The notes: a model not told the origin generated them from the letters alone. A DNA stretch of 64,000 nucleotides from Combretum micranthum (GCA_024138025.1 JAMXBD010000025.1:2113501-2177500), one strand, 5' to 3'. Positions 1 through 13,144 are shown, counted from the first letter of the stretch. Made by a program: numbers and translations.

Positions 1-934
1 AGCGAACAATGAACATCATCGTATGATTGAGTTAACTTTACTATGCATAAATCACTTTATAACTATCCATGTGGAGTAGTTTTACTTGTTCTTTAGTCTA
101 GAATTTTAGAGCTAGAATTAGCTTAAGGTTCCTAAAAAGGCCACTCAATTACTTCATAAAAGCTTAAATGATTTGTATGTTTTTCAATTTAGTCATTTTG
201 TGAGTTTTGTAATATTTGCTAAAGGTTCAAATAATGATCATAACTTGATGATTTTTCTTTATACCTAATCCAATCAAAACAAAACAAAAATAAAATGAAA
301 ACAACCATGCCCTTAGGGTTGAAATAGGCAAGGGTTGGTCCCTCAGAAGAGCAATTTCTTAACCCTTCTTTCAATTTTAAATAAGCCATGAATATATATA
401 TATAATAAAAAGAGCAAAAACATAGGGGCAAAAACCCTTCCAAAGGAAAATACAAAGAAGAACACAAAAATCTTCTCCTCTACAGCTTTGAAGTACATAA
501 GTAGATAATAAAAACAAAATAAAAAGCACAAATAAGGAAATAAATTCAAGAGAACTGATGTACATGCCTTCATCTTTGATTATGATACTTATAGAGATGA
601 TTAAAGAAATACATACCTATATGTTTAAGAGGATAAAGTTGATTGAGTTCCTCTTATTTTGTTTGATCTTTTGAGTTAATTTTACATCAGAATTCTTAAT
701 TAAACAATAAAGATAAGAGCTAATATGCTTAAATAAGTTCTGTGATTTTTGCAAAAGTAACTTAGGACAGTTAGTGAGAATGATTAAAAATTTAAAATGC
801 TGAAGTGATTTGAGCTTAATTAGCCTGGTCAAATTTCCATTTATGTTTTATCTTCCTATTTCAAAAAGCCTTGTCTGGAAGTGTTGAATTAATGTTTGCT
901 TAAGGACAAGCAAAGGCTTAAGTGTGGGGAAATT
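1..934 (+). mobile_element. 3' internal end of an Athila/Tat-like Ty3/gypsy element
   Basis: No open protein frame survives. The evidence is the end of the block: at 902-931 a GGACAAGCAAAGGCTTAAG stretch leads into a GTGTGGGGAAA polypurine tract directly before TGATAAG, the usual arrangement at the 3' internal/LTR junction of plant Athila/Tat elements. The preceding 0.9 kb would be the noncoding 3' region. Assignment to this lineage comes from recalled motif form, not from a search. Confidence 0.55.
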
Positions 935-2350
935 TGATAAGTCTATTTTACTCTATTCTATTTATAGGAATTTAGGCTTAATCTGATATATTTTCAGATA
1001 AATTCCGATTAGTCTTGTACTTTTATTGTTTAAATATTATTTTTTTCAACTCCTAGAATCAAAAGAAGAAGAAACAAAGTGGTTTGATCAGATTTGGAGC
1101 AAAACAACAATAACAACTGTGCAAAGCAGAACTTAACTGAAGCCAATAAAAGACCTATCGAAGGTAAAATAACAAGGAAAATTATGGCAAAATGGCCCGT
1201 TGTGCCTTAGATCGAGCTCTCCACATGACGCTTGACTTTTGTATTGAGGTGATCAAACCCTGGACTTCATGATACAGCTTCTATCACACTACAGTATCAA
1301 GCCCTAAATTTAATCCGTGATTGAAGCTGAACAAAAATCACACCTTTATTTTGGAAAAGCATAGCTTGGTTCGAAGACAACATTTGAGCCCTCGATGAAC
1401 TTAATGAATCCTTCAGTTAGATCTAGATAAGAATTTGAGCCTTTTAGTAGAAGACCACATAATAGATCGAGCCTTAGCTTTCAAGCAACATTGGAGCACT
1501 CGATCTTACCTCACGAAAAGTGACCCTATAAGCAGGCATCTAAGACGCACATGTGAGAATAAGGATAAATTCTATTATAAAGAATTTACCATGTCAATGA
1601 ATAAAATTGTCATGATTTATGTGCTTGATCTTGCATAAATAAACATGCATAGGCATGCGAAAATTTATGTAGAGTTTGTAGAATATTTGACTATCTTTTG
1701 TGAATATTTCTAACGTAGTATAAAGAGAGAATTCTTAAGTGAAAAAAAATTGTTTCTTCTTGTTAAGAAATCTCAAATTTTTTTAGGTAAATTCATTGTA
1801 AACCTTATGTTTGTTTTTTCAAGACTCTTTACTTAATTTGTAATTTCATCTTTAATTTCATATTATTTCTTTAGAATTTGTGCTTAATGTCTGCATCCAT
1901 GGAGAAATAATCATTTAACTTGAGTTTATGAATCCAATACCTGATTCATATGATTTCAAAGTGTTTTAACAAATATCGACTAGGTATTTGTATTTAGTAA
2001 ATAAAACTTAATTTCGTGGGTCTAAATGAGTAGTGTGCTTTTTGGATTCATGTTTGATTTCAACTAATTAGATTGAGAGATTGTTCTTTTGAATAGATAT
2101 AGGCTATTAATGAAGTTACTCATTATCACCTTGAGAGAGGGATAGTAAAACTTTTTGTCTATTGTTTTAAGAATTTGTTTGGTTAGTTTTAAAATAAAGG
2201 ATTTTTAAACTTTTCACTGATCTAGATTGCTGATAACTTTGAAGAGAATCTGGTGGTCTGATCTAGATTTAGAGTTACTGACTTTGAGAGAGGCTTTAGC
2301 TTACCCTAGTGAATCCGACAGTGCAAATACACCAATGAACAACTCTACAA
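935..2350 (+). mobile_element. Athila/Tat-like LTR (right end truncated or diverged)
   Basis: Starts TGATAAG right after the polypurine tract. U3 contains a block (about 1195-1520) with repeated words such as GATCGAGC and GAGCCCTCGATG, then a TATA-like TCTATTATAAAG at about 1571, then an R/U5-like tract with GAGAGAGG words (2140-2300). The usual Athila-like U5 end (CCCTGTGGA) is not found, so the LTR seems cut at about 2350. Confidence 0.5.
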
Positions 2351-2639
2351 GTTTGTTAAGAAATCACATGATAAGGACTTGATGAAGTAATCCTTGAGGC
2401 TTTTTCTTGCATCAACAAGCTTATCTTACAATTTGCCCTGAAAAACATGTATATATGCATTAACCCTAGTATAACTCATGTTTTTATTATGTTATACTGA
2501 ATTTTCTTTGGCTAGATAATAAATGAAAAGTGAGTACGGTAGATACCAATGATCCCTTAGAATATGATCTAATATTTTCTATGTTATTTTGGTAGGTACA
2601 CTTGCCTAATATTGGTAGTTGTGATCGAAATTAAACATA
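2351..2639. other. Short unassigned AT-rich segment
   Basis: Lies between the Athila-like LTR and the F1 copy. I see no open frame or structure in it; it may be the remaining end of either element. Confidence 0.3.
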
Positions 2640-5069
2640 ACTTATTAGCTTTATATAAATATTTGAAATCTTCAGCTTTTGTTTAGAAATGTTTTTAACC
2701 AACGAACCGACCCAAGGCAATAGGCATTTAGTTTAATAAATGGGCTTAAAATAGAAAATTAGCAATAAAATGGGAATTATAAATATTTTGGACTTATTAA
2801 TAACAATTTTAGTACTAAATGGGCTAAAGTAGCTTAAATGAGCCTAAATAGTAAAATAGGACTAATATGACATAAATGGCTTGATATGGAATATGGTGGA
2901 AATAGGTTTAATATGACTTCAATAAATTAAAAAGGACTTAGAAATTAATTTAGGACAAACTTGGCCAATAAATTGCTTTTGGGCTTAGACATTATATTAG
3001 GGTTCAATTTGACTAAGTAACTATAAATTGGCTTAAATATTTAAAATAGGCATAAAAATATAACTTTAGAATCAATAAATTGATTTCTAGCCAATTAGGC
3101 CTATTTAAACCTAAATGGGTAAAATCAAATCCTATCAAGAATTCCTTAGTTAATAAGGACTTAAGCCTACAAATAAAGTATCTACTTAAATCTATACCTT
3201 ATGGACTTAAATTCCATAATAATGGGCCCACACCCTTTACCTACTCACTTGGGCATAACTCTAAAATATTAAAGTCCATTATCAATTGCCAAGTATTGAA
3301 TTACCTTATGAGTTCATATAACATTTCTTAAGTCCATAAGTTTAAAATACACTTAATGGGCTTAAATAGGAATTTAGAAGTCCCTAAAGTTTAATTAAAT
3401 CTAAATTAAATTCTAATTGGGCTTTTACTCAATTCTTAGGCCTACTACCCAATTTTACTCAATTGGGTCTAACCAAATATTCAAGTCCAATTCTACCTAA
3501 ATTATAATTCATATTCTTAAATGGGCTCAATTATCAATTCCTTAAAGCTTATTACCCTAAATATCAAAAGACGTAGTTAAATAATTATTGGTCTCGGCAT
3601 AGGATCCCTAAAGCCTCAAAACCTCTAAATAAGAAATTCAATTCCTTAATACTCATGGGCTTAATCCAAACTTCTTAAGCCTATTACCCTTAATAAAATC
3701 CAATTCAACATACCAATTTAAGGCCTTATGTATACAAACATATATAAGACCTGACTCTAAGGAATGAAAAAACATAAGTGAATAATCAAATGGAATTATA
3801 TAGTTAATTACTTACTCAACACTAATATGAAATATCTTCATATAGATACTATTGCTTCTAACTTACCTACTGGTCCACTTTCTAACTTGTACTAGACTAT
3901 AGACTCTAAATTAGGTATGCAGTGACATATGCATTACTTGATTAGGATAGACATCCTAAATGAATTAGTACTTAAATACAGCTAATAATAATTGAGTGAT
4001 TGTTTGTGCATAGTCATTTTTAAACCCAAGTTAAGGGACAACAACCTTGCTAGGTGATGCTAACAAGGTAATTAGGCAATTAGGCCATCATAGATAGCTT
4101 AGCAGGTAGCTAATAGGGGAACGATAGTAGGATAACATCTACTTACGTTCAAAGAGAAGTTACACTTGTTTATTTAGCAATTATGGGCTCTATTAAAATA
4201 AATGGTGTAGTGGACTAAAATAACTAGTGTCACATAACAGCTATAACCCTTAGATGTATCTATTAATTGTTACAAATAGTACATTTAGGTATTTAGCCTA
4301 TCTATATCAAACTTCTAAGCAGTTGTTACTACCCAGGACCACCAAGTTCCCAACTTATTGTTGGAGTGTGAGTACTCTACTAATATTTGCCACATTTAAA
4401 TTAAACATATAAAATGGTTGGCTGTTGCATTGCATGTAGATTATTTGCGTGTGATTCATCTCATGTGTGCTTGAGTTGCTATGTATTGGGTTTTGGCTCA
4501 CTCTTTTTCTTTTTTCAAGCGATGATAACGATGATGATTGTTATGAATGTGAGGGTTATGGTACTGGGTTCAAGTGTTTCATTATAGATTTTAGCGAGTA
4601 GTCTCGCGTTCGACGTTATGTACATGCTCGAGGTATACCCTATTCATTTTGATGTATGTAGACTTGAAGGGCCTCCTTTTGAGCCCTACTTTTTTATGGT
4701 ATTTAGCATCTCAATTCCAATTTTGCTTTATGAGATACTTAGAATCATCTTTCTCACTTTTAGATACTTGTGTTTTGGGCATCATAAGATGTCTTGAGAT
4801 GGTTTACGATACCGTTTTATTTGATACACTTACATATATGTATATGTATTAGTTACTAATGGGAGTGGCCTTTTTGTGAAATTTTTGTACAATTTTACTT
4901 TTTCGCTACATATCAAATATTTTCAAAAACTAATTGAATGATTTCGAAATCTAAAATTGAATAGTAAACGATCTCGGTAAATAGATATGTAAGGGTAGCC
5001 TTAGCATATAATACATAAGTATTGTATGTGGTAAAACTGAATACGCCTTGATCCTATTCGAGGTATGAC
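2640..5069 (+). mobile_element. F1 LTR copy A, 5' truncated
   Basis: Aligns by eye with 23520-26109 over its whole length. Shared marks in order are a block of GGGCTTA/TAGGC words (2690-3740), a GTATGCAGTGACAT segment (about 3915), ACAACCTTGCTAG...GGTAGCTAATAGGG (about 4039-4120), CTACCCAGGACC (about 4330), TATTGGGTTTTGGCTCAC (about 4484-4501) and an end GAGGTATGACA at 5069. Long noncoding LTRs of this plan ending near GTGACA are typical of plant Ty3/gypsy elements. The 5' leader seen in copies B, C and D is absent, so this copy starts inside the LTR. Confidence 0.6.
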
Positions 5070-6118
5070 AAGACCATTGCGTCTTTTTCAAGAAATTCAA
5101 TAATGGTGAATTAATTATTCTTTTACTATATGTGGCTGATATGTTAATTGTTGGCTATGATATCAAGCAGATTTAAAATATGAAGAATGCATTGAGCAAG
5201 TCTTTTGCTATGAAAGACTTATCACTTGCACACTAAATTCTCGGTATAAGAATTATTCATGACAAGAAGAGCCATAAAATGTGGTTATCATAGAAGAGAT
5301 ACCTAGAAAAGGTACTAAAGAGATTCAACATGCACAAGGCAAAGCTTGTTTTTTCTCCACTTGTAGTCACTTTAAACTCAATTCTTAGCAGTGTCCTAAA
5401 AGTGAGATAGATAAACAAGACATGAAGAAGATACGAAGAAGATACCTTATGCTTCAACTATTGGTAGTCTAATGTATGCTATGGTGTGCAGTAGATTGGA
5501 TATTGCTCATGCTATTGGTTTGTTAGTTGCCATCTCTCGAATCCAGGTAAAGAGAATTGGACCATAGTTAAATAGATTCTTAGCTATCTTTGAGGAAATT
5601 CCATATTATATTTGCAATTGGTGATAGTAAACTGGTATTGGAAGGGTTTATAGATGCTAATATGGTAGAAGGTCTTAATTTTAGACAGTTAACATCGAGT
5701 TATCTGATTACCTATGTAGAGGGAGCAGTGTCTTGGCAATCGAACTTATAGAAATGTGTTGCACTATCCACGATAGTAGTAGAGAATATTGTTGTGACTA
5801 AAGCCTACCAGGAAGTCTTGTAGATGAATAAATTTTTGGAAGAGTAAGGTTAAGAGTAGGAAAATTTGAAATTATATTGTGACAGTCACGGTGTTATACA
5901 TCGCAGTAAGAATCATACTTTCCCTTCTAGATACAGGACTAATGACGTTAGATATCATTGATTTGAGACGTAATGGAAGCGAAGCTCTTGAAGTTAGAAT
6001 AGATCCACACTGATGACAACTGTTTAGATATGATGACTAAAACTCTACCAAAGTATAAATTTATTTATTGCAAACAGATAGCCAATGTGATAAAACCTCC
6101 CATATGAATTGGGGGGGT
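5070..6118 (+). pseudogene. Ty1/copia polyprotein relic: reverse transcriptase end, RNase H and polypurine tract
   Basis: Broken frames read as the C-terminal half of a copia RT (YVADMLIVGYD, for the YVDD box with one Asp lost), then KSFAMKDL, SRLDIAHAIG and RNase H pieces (LEGFIDANMVEG, KCVALSTIVVENIV). They end in a DMMTK-like tail and a G-run at about 6107-6113 that could be the polypurine tract. Many stops and frameshifts make it non-functional. It directly abuts F1 copy A at 5069/5070, so one element probably inserted into the other. Confidence 0.75.
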
Positions 6119-6832
6119 AAGGACGAGGATGGGGACGGTGGGATGAGGTTTGTTAGGCTTTGGATCCAATCCATATGGGCTTATAGCATAGAATAATAAA
6201 ACCCTAATATGTATTTTATAAAGATATATCATATCATTATAAAGATATATGATATCATCAATATATATTGGAAAAAAAAAAAGGAAAAGCATCTCATAAA
6301 TATAAGAGGTAAGAATTTGGCCATGGAAGAAAAAAATACGGCAATAAACCTACGACAACAGTGTTGGATAGAAGTGATGTGTACTAAATATTGAGAAAGA
6401 CACTTTTACAATTGTGCATAGTACGAATCTACTGAAATAAAAAACATGGATGCAATAATGTATGATACTTTCCTCATACTTTTCTAGAAATGGAAAGTGA
6501 TTTGTTTTGTAATGACTCGATTCAATATACTAATCTTAGGCTCAAATTAAAGTTGTCTACTTTAGCTAAACCATACCTAGTGACACCATAATATTTGTTA
6601 GGAAAAAAAAAAAGGAATAAAATAGTGTTTTTGAAAAACTTTATTGTCATGTGAATATAAATTATTCGATATAATTGGTTATTTCAATGATAATAAAAAA
6701 AATTGAAGTTTTACATATAGTGAGTTAAACTGCAATAGCATAATTTCTTTTTGGTATGATTAATTACATTTTTAACACTAATTTGTGAACTATCACACCT
6801 AGGTTGTTATAATAGTAAATAGGCTATTTAAT

Positions 6833-6851
6833 ATGTGTGTGTGTGTGTGTT
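6833..6851 (+). repeat. (TG)n microsatellite
   Basis: An uninterrupted TG run of about 9 units. Confidence 0.9.
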
Positions 6852-7734
6852 AATGTAATTACAAGTATGTTTTATTTGGGAAATACTAAGATCTATAAAG
6901 CAAAAATTACCATTTGTATGGTTAGTATTATCATTACTATTATTATTAAAGTTGCAATTTAAATTAAAATAATATAAAATAGACAAGGAAAAATAAAAAC
7001 ATAGTCATAGATAGGTGATAATATAAAAGATAAGGCACCCTCATAAGAAGAGATGAAGAAAAAAAATAAAAAAAAATATACAAGGGGGAAAAGGGGGGAA
7101 GAAGGAGAAAAAGGGAATAGGTTTATTCCTTCTCTTCCTTCTTAAGAACAAGAAGTCTAGGGGATTTCTCTAAAATGAAATATGTCAAGCCATTTAGAAC
7201 CAAAATCTTAGTCAACTATAAGGTAAATGATACTAGTCTTGTTATTGTAAAGTAATGGTTGTACGAAAAATTAGTATTTGTCTAAAAACCAAATTGTTTG
7301 TTATCGTTAATACAATTTATTAATCAATAGTTTCATACATGCTACAAATGAGTTGTATGATGTGTATAATAAGTTGTACTAGTGTGTTGTGAGTAAACTG
7401 TAAGTACCTATTGTAAATATATAGGGAGAGTTTACTGTAAAAAGTAATTATGTGTAACTTGCAATGTTGTTATTCAACAAGAATGGTGTGGAGGTATTTA
7501 ATGTATGAGTGTGTTAAATCACAAATAGAGATGTGTATAAGGTTGTACTTGCCTGAAATTGGACCATGAATAAGGTAATTAAGTGTTCCCTCTTGTATAA
7601 TTGTTGTGTCTATTCATATGTTCTCTATTATGAATATGTTATTGTGACTGTACATATGTACTATGTTATGGTGTGTACTGGGAGGTGAAATTAATAGGAA
7701 AGCAATTACTATTTGTACATGTTAAATGCTTATA

Positions 7735-7875
7735 GTAGATGGATTATTAACTATTTTGGTGATTGGATCACAGTTAGGTATGGTGTGAGCAGTTGGATGA
7801 TAACGAGACTGATCCTATCAAAATTAATGGCTAGACCATAGAATTTTCCGTAGTATATGTTGGAATCATCACAAA
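7735..7875 (+). repeat. Direct repeat, copy 1 (other copy 9765-9900)
   Basis: Both copies share TATTAACTATTTTGGTGATT-like sequence, a GTTAGGTATGGTGTG-like stretch and ATTAATGGC-AGACCATAGAATTTTCC-like sequence in the same order. The two copies flank the Athila-like LTR at 8242-9555. Confidence 0.65.
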
Positions 7876-8031
7876 AGAAAAAGAAATGCAATAGTGTCAA
7901 GACTTACATGTATGTCATTTGTAATAATGAATGTGTAAAAATCCAAAATTATAAGAAATTGGGTTATTGAAAAGGGAAAATACATTTTTACCTCATTGAC
8001 TTAAAATATATCTAGCTTAACAAAAATAATG

Positions 8032-8067
8032 ATGTGTGTGTGTGTGTGTATGTGTGTGATGTGTGTT
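8032..8067 (+). repeat. Imperfect (TG)n microsatellite
   Basis: TG runs interrupted by TA and GA steps, about 36 bases. Confidence 0.85.
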
Positions 8068-8198
8068 TATGTTAATTGACCTAAAGAATATGATTAAAAT
8101 TATATATCAAAATTGTTGTTTAACATAGATCAGGAATATATGAAATTTTTATAGGTTAAAACTTTGCATTCATATTGAGATCAATGTTAACGGAAAGA

Positions 8199-8219
8199 AT
8201 ATATATATATATATATATA
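8199..8219 (+). repeat. (AT)n microsatellite
   Basis: About 10 AT units just upstream of the putative LTR start at 8242. Confidence 0.9.
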
Positions 8220-8241
8220 GCAGGTATAGTAGGGTGGGCTT

Positions 8242-9555
8242 TGATATATTTAGTGCTATTTTAAATGCATTGTGTTGAGATATATTTCACTCAATTTATA
8301 TTGGATAAAACTTGATTAACTTGTTATTAATTTTATAGAAATTATGAGGAATTGGTACTTAATAAAGTTAATGTTATATTTCAGGTTTTTAAAGTGAATG
8401 GAAAGATTTAGAGGAACTAAGTATGGGAGATATACATCAGAGGAGTCATGGCCGCCAGCCATCATGGAATCGCCGCCAGCCATGAAGCCCAGCGGAGATC
8501 CCAGAAGCATCATGGTCGCCGGACATGGAGCCGGCCATCACGCGTGCAACACTTGTTTCGCGAATAATAGCTGCCAGCCTTGTTGCAACATGTCTCCAGC
8601 CATCTTTTATGCGAAAAATACTCTTTATATCTGATGTTTATCTCATATATATAAAGAAGGAGGAGAGAGAAAGAGGATTCATTCATTATTTATTATTGAT
8701 TGTTCTTGTTCTTTATACTCTCAAAAAATCATAGCTTTTGTTTTCTTGATCATGAATAACTAATTACCCAGTCTAGCCGAGGATTATTACGGGATCAATT
8801 CATCAAAGATTGTGAGATCTAATTGATTTATTGAGTTTATTCTATTTATGAGTATTCATATTTCATCTATTTGAATTGTTACAATTGTTTTGATCGGTCA
8901 TTACGAATTAGGCCTATTTGTTTGATTGATCAAGCGATTATTGTATTTAGAACGTCAAATCCGTAATTGTTTGATTGTTTCAATATAAGTAATACAATAA
9001 CATGATTGGTTACAGAATAAGTGATTGATTTATGTTATGGTGATTTATGATCTAATTTAAATAGTTCATGCTTTTGATCTATTGATTAGAATTGGTAGTC
9101 TCTCTAATTATTAATGCTATTGATAGATTAAATCTTAAAAGCTTATTTAGGGTTGTCTAATCAATAAGGGAATAATTAAAGATCGTATCTTGATTATCAA
9201 TACTCTAAGGAGAGATAGATTTTCAGAGCTTGTTGAAGGTCATAACCAATTTATTCATGAATTAGAATAACAATCCTTGCATCAATGATCATCTTTATGA
9301 ATTGAATCGTGATAATTCTTTGGTTAGAACTTGTTACTATTGAATTTACGTTAATAAACGTATTTGTTAATTTTAGAAATAAATTATTTTCTAATTAATC
9401 GTTTATACAAAACCCCCAATTTTTATTCCCTTTTTGCTAGTTATTAAAATAGAGATAGATTTTCCCCAGTCCCTGTGGAGACGATCCTGCTCACTACTAT
9501 TTACAAAATTTTAAGAGTAGGTTATTTAATTTTGTTGGATTCGACACCCACCACA
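8242..9555 (+). mobile_element. Athila/Tat-like LTR, apparently complete (solo LTR?)
   Basis: Starts TGATATATTTAGTGC. U3 carries a GC-rich island (8436-8612) of GCCAGCCATCATGG-like words. A TATA box CATATATATAAAG follows (about 8646-8658), then an R/U5 with AGAGAGATAG-type motifs. It ends with CAGTCCCTGTGGAGACGA (about 9468-9485) and GGATTCGACACCCACCACA at 9555, the U5 ending typical of this lineage. No gag-pol sequence adjoins either end. The flanking 5-mers (ggctt and ttgta) do not match, so a clean solo LTR is unproven. Confidence 0.6.
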
Positions 9556-10129
9556 TTGTAATTGTATTGGGATTAAATGTCATGGAAAATTAGTCATCAA
9601 CTCATTATGATTATAAATGAAAATTTTGATATTATTTGAGTGACTTAACTATTGATTACCATTTATGTCTATACACAATGTTTGATATTTCATTGTTGGG
9701 AGCTTTTATGATTTTGTCGATAGAACCGTCCCGTCATCAATATAACCATTAGAATAAATATGGTAAATGAAATATTAACTATTTTAGTGATTCGATTATG
9801 GTTGGGTGTAGTGTGATCCATTGAATGATGTCGTGATCGGTGCCGTCATAATTAATGGCAGAACCATAGAATTTTCCTTCACTACTATGTATGTTGCATA
9901 GATGATTAATTGTTTGAACAATAATTGGTATAGGTAAAGTGTATATGGAAATAGGCTTATCTAAATGCATGGAAGAAAACATCAACAGTTCACTAACCAG
10001 GTGAGTACCTCATCCCTCTATTTTATTTAAAGAGTTGCAAATGATAATGTTTATCACAATGCTAAAATTTAGAAGATTAAATTATGATGCTATCTAGCAA
10101 GGACAAACATCATCTTTGACTTATAAATC
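9556..10129. other. Gene-free segment
   Basis: Apart from the repeat at 9765-9900, nothing is recognised; AT-rich and without a long frame. Confidence 0.4.
9765..9900 (+). repeat. Direct repeat, copy 2 (other copy 7735-7875)
   Basis: See the first copy. The shared order of motifs supports common descent, with many substitutions. Confidence 0.65.
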
Positions 10130-10640
10130 GAGGGCTATGGTAATAGAATTGGACTTTTCCTTAGCTTTTGAAATTATTTCATACATGATCTCCAACTTCT
10201 ATCTTGATTTTCATCTTCTATAACTCTTTTGATCTTCCTAAACTTGAGATATTGGAGTGGGATTTTGAGGAAAGAAAGAAAATGAAGAGAGGAAGAAGAG
10301 GAAGAGTATAGAACCGATGGAAGACAAAGGAAGGAGAAAAATAAAGCAACCCCAAAAGTAAAATATAAAAATAAAAATAAAATATAGAAATAAGGTTTAA
10401 AAGATAGTTATGGTTAACGGATTTGTACTTAAACCTTTTAGATGATTTTCTTAAGTATTGAAACCAATTAGAAAATAATTTTAGTATTTGTAACATAGAA
10501 ATCAAATAGTTTGATTTGAAAATCTAGTTTAGGAATTCAATTTGGAGAAACTTGATATTTAGTTTAAGTTCAGATTTAAAACTGATATTTTTTAATAAGC
10601 AGTTGGTTTCAAAATTCATAGGAATTAAGAAGATAGAAAT
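10130..10640 (-). mobile_element. F1 LTR fragment E (U3 and 5' leader)
   Basis: On the minus strand this reads in the same order as 61950-62240 of copy D. Shared pieces are ATTATTTTCTAATTGGTTT, an AAACCTTATTTCTATA-like tract, CGGTTCTAT followed by a long CTTCTTC/TTTC pyrimidine run, CTCAAGTTTAGGAAGAT and a purine-rich stretch. Only the leader end is present; the rest of the LTR is missing. Confidence 0.55.
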
Positions 10641-13130
10641 TTAGATTAAAATGACTTGATAGGACCCTTTGTAAAATTTAGATAATTGAATTTTTGAAAG
10701 TTGATTTACTTGATGATAGAACTAAAAGGGGGTCTAATTTTAAATTTGATGGAGATGATGATGAAATTGATTTATTGAAGAAGATAATTAAAATAATTGG
10801 ACAATTTGAAGGAATAGACTTCAAATTTGATAGTTAGAAAAATTTTAAGAAATTTGATTGATGAGATGAGCATTTGAAGCAAATAGATGAATGGAAGAGA
10901 ATTTCTGAAATCTCAAATTCATTTAAATCTAGTTATTAATTTGATTATGTTCATTTATCTAATTACATTCTATAGCTTGGTTTACTTAATTTAATTAGAC
11001 TATCCAAGCTTAATTTTTAAATTACATTCTAGTCAAGGCTTAAAATTAATCACCTGTTATACTAATTAATTAAGCTAAATCTTATTTAGATAAACAAATG
11101 TTTTGATCATCTATTGGTAGTTAACATTTTATATTAATACTAAATTTTATAATTCACAAGCTTTTGATTATTTAAAGATTTATTCTTTCACTTATGCTTT
11201 CATTATGCTAAATTTTGGTATTATCTTCATTTCTATTGGAACTTTGATTTATTTGACAATTTATTATTTATTGAGATTATATATTGTATATTTCTATTTA
11301 TTATCATGTCTGTGTGATATTTCTTTCTATTTTCTATTATTTGAAGCGTACTAAAATTTGGCGTTATTTTGTAATTATTTTCATATTTCAGATTTGTTTA
11401 TTATATGTATTATATGTTTTCTTTGTTTTATTCTTTTCTTATATTAATTTAGTGTTTCTTGTTATTTTCATTTTCATAAAATATCTTGAGATTTAAATTT
11501 TTAGATTTTGCATCATTTTTTATAATTATTTTTTTATTCATCTTTCATTCCTTTAATTGTCAGACATATTATATTTTGTAACATTTTACTAATATCATTA
11601 TTTAATTAAAGTTAAGATTAGTATATTTAATTTTTTGTTTAGTTATATATATATATATATATCAAATTTTGTTATTCGATATTTATGGAATAGTACTGAG
11701 AAGTTGTGCATAATTGTCTTTTGAATTTTTTTTTATAACAATTCAAATTTTTAAACGACAATTGAATTGTTTGAATTTTAATATTATTAAATTGCAAAAA
11801 AATTAAGAGTGATTCTTATGGTTTTTCTTAAAATCTTTTCAAAAATTTTATGTTATTTACTTAATGATTATTATATTTGAGTTGTACATCTTAAGAGAAG
11901 TTTTGTCCTTGAAACTTGCTCAAATTTGGTTTTATGCTTCCCCCCCTTAAGATTTTCATTCTTTAAATTTTTTATTTTATAGATATTCTTTAATATTTCT
12001 TCTTAAAATAAATTCCTTATGAGATGTTAACTCAACTTATAAATTTCAAGGTTTCTTCCGCTTTTTAATTTTCTTGACTTTGTTAACAATCCAACAATTA
12101 ATATTTATAGGGAAAGCTTCTAGTTTAACCTATCGTTTTAGCAAAAGCAAATACATTCATGCATTTGATACAATCATTTAAAAATTATTTTAGATTTTTA
12201 AAGGATTTAGGAGGGGCAAATCCTAATGTTTTTCTAAATGATTTATGCTCTACTCTCTTTAGCCAAAATTGATTAAGTTCATTTGTGAGTTACTGTTAAT
12301 ACATACACTCATAGACATATTATAAATAGAATACCTAATAAGACATACACACACATCACATAATAACACATATATATCATATAACAAGTCAAGCACATAC
12401 ACACCTAGGTGGTCATCACACATAATTATAACATCTTTCTAATTAAGTCTAATTAAAGACAACTAATAACACACAATGCTAACAAGTTTAACACAAAACA
12501 ATTTACTTAATATATTTTATAAAAAGACATACATCATAAGTATACAACGAGTAATATTCATACAATTACATATTAACTATAATCATGTTAGAAAACAAAA
12601 CACTTTACATGACAAATATATGCTTAAATATCACTAAGTAAAACATAATATAAAGCATACATAATGTAAAATTAATTAATCACACAATAGAGCATAAATA
12701 ATAAATCATATAATGTTTTGGTTAATTCCACTTTCAGATATCCACAAAATTAGTTTAAGCTAGGTTGATTAATTTAGTGTGATCAATAAGTTTTATAAAG
12801 TTCTATCAAATACTTACCAAGCAACACTAAGCATATGATCTATCATGTCATGTTACATGTTATTAGTGAAATTTTGACACATCCATAGCATAATTACATT
12901 AATTATCACTACTATTATTTGTTGTTTTTAACATATGTCATGTTTGTGTTTATAGAAGTGTAACTAACAAAAACAATATCTAACTTTAACATAAAAGGCA
13001 CTTAAAGTGATACATATGTATATATATATAGCTAAAGTCTAAGAGTTTTAATTGTCATTCTAATCCTTCTACTCATGATCTACCCCATCTCACTATTTGG
13101 TAGGTTGGTCCTATCTCTGACAAATCTAAA
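10641..13130. other. Gene-free AT-rich region
   Basis: Very AT-rich with no convincing frame. It may include degraded internal sequence of the minus-strand LTR element that has its primer binding site at 13131. It contains one copy of a dispersed repeat (11560-11850). Confidence 0.45.
11560..11850 (+). repeat. Dispersed repeat, copy 1 (other copy 29625-29910)
   Basis: Both copies share ATTATATTTTGTAACATTTT-like sequence, an AT microsatellite at the same place (11644-11662), a TCGATATTTATGG-like segment, GAAGTTG/GAAGTTA and a TTTTAAACGACAATT-like tail. Similarity continues for about 290 bp. Confidence 0.65.
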
Positions 13131-13143
13131 GCTTTGATACCAA
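13131..13143 (-). other. Primer binding site (initiator tRNA-Met type) of a minus-strand LTR element
   Basis: On the minus strand the sequence reads TTGGTATCAAAGC, one base off the common plant PBS TTGGTATCAGAGC. It directly follows an LTR-like end GGGCCATGATA. The element's internal region would run toward lower coordinates, where no coding sequence is recognisable. Confidence 0.65.
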
Positions 13144-13144
13144 T

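Larger units (their letters stand above)
6119..8241. other. Gene-free AT-rich region with microsatellites
   Basis: No coding signal. It may begin with a remnant copia LTR after the G-run. It contains GT microsatellites (6833-6851, 8032-8067), an AT run (8199-8219) and a segment (7735-7875) that is repeated at 9765-9900. Confidence 0.5.

Noticed and set aside
219..573. Overlapping minus-strand frames with hydrophobic, Phe/Tyr-rich products
   Set aside because: Three overlapping frames of AT-rich sequence near the 3' end of an Athila-like element; no env-like or other domain could be read.
8398..8634. Cys-containing 78-codon frame as a small secreted peptide gene
   Set aside because: It lies in the U3 word island of an LTR, upstream of that LTR's TATA box; repeats of one word produce the composition and there is no signal peptide.
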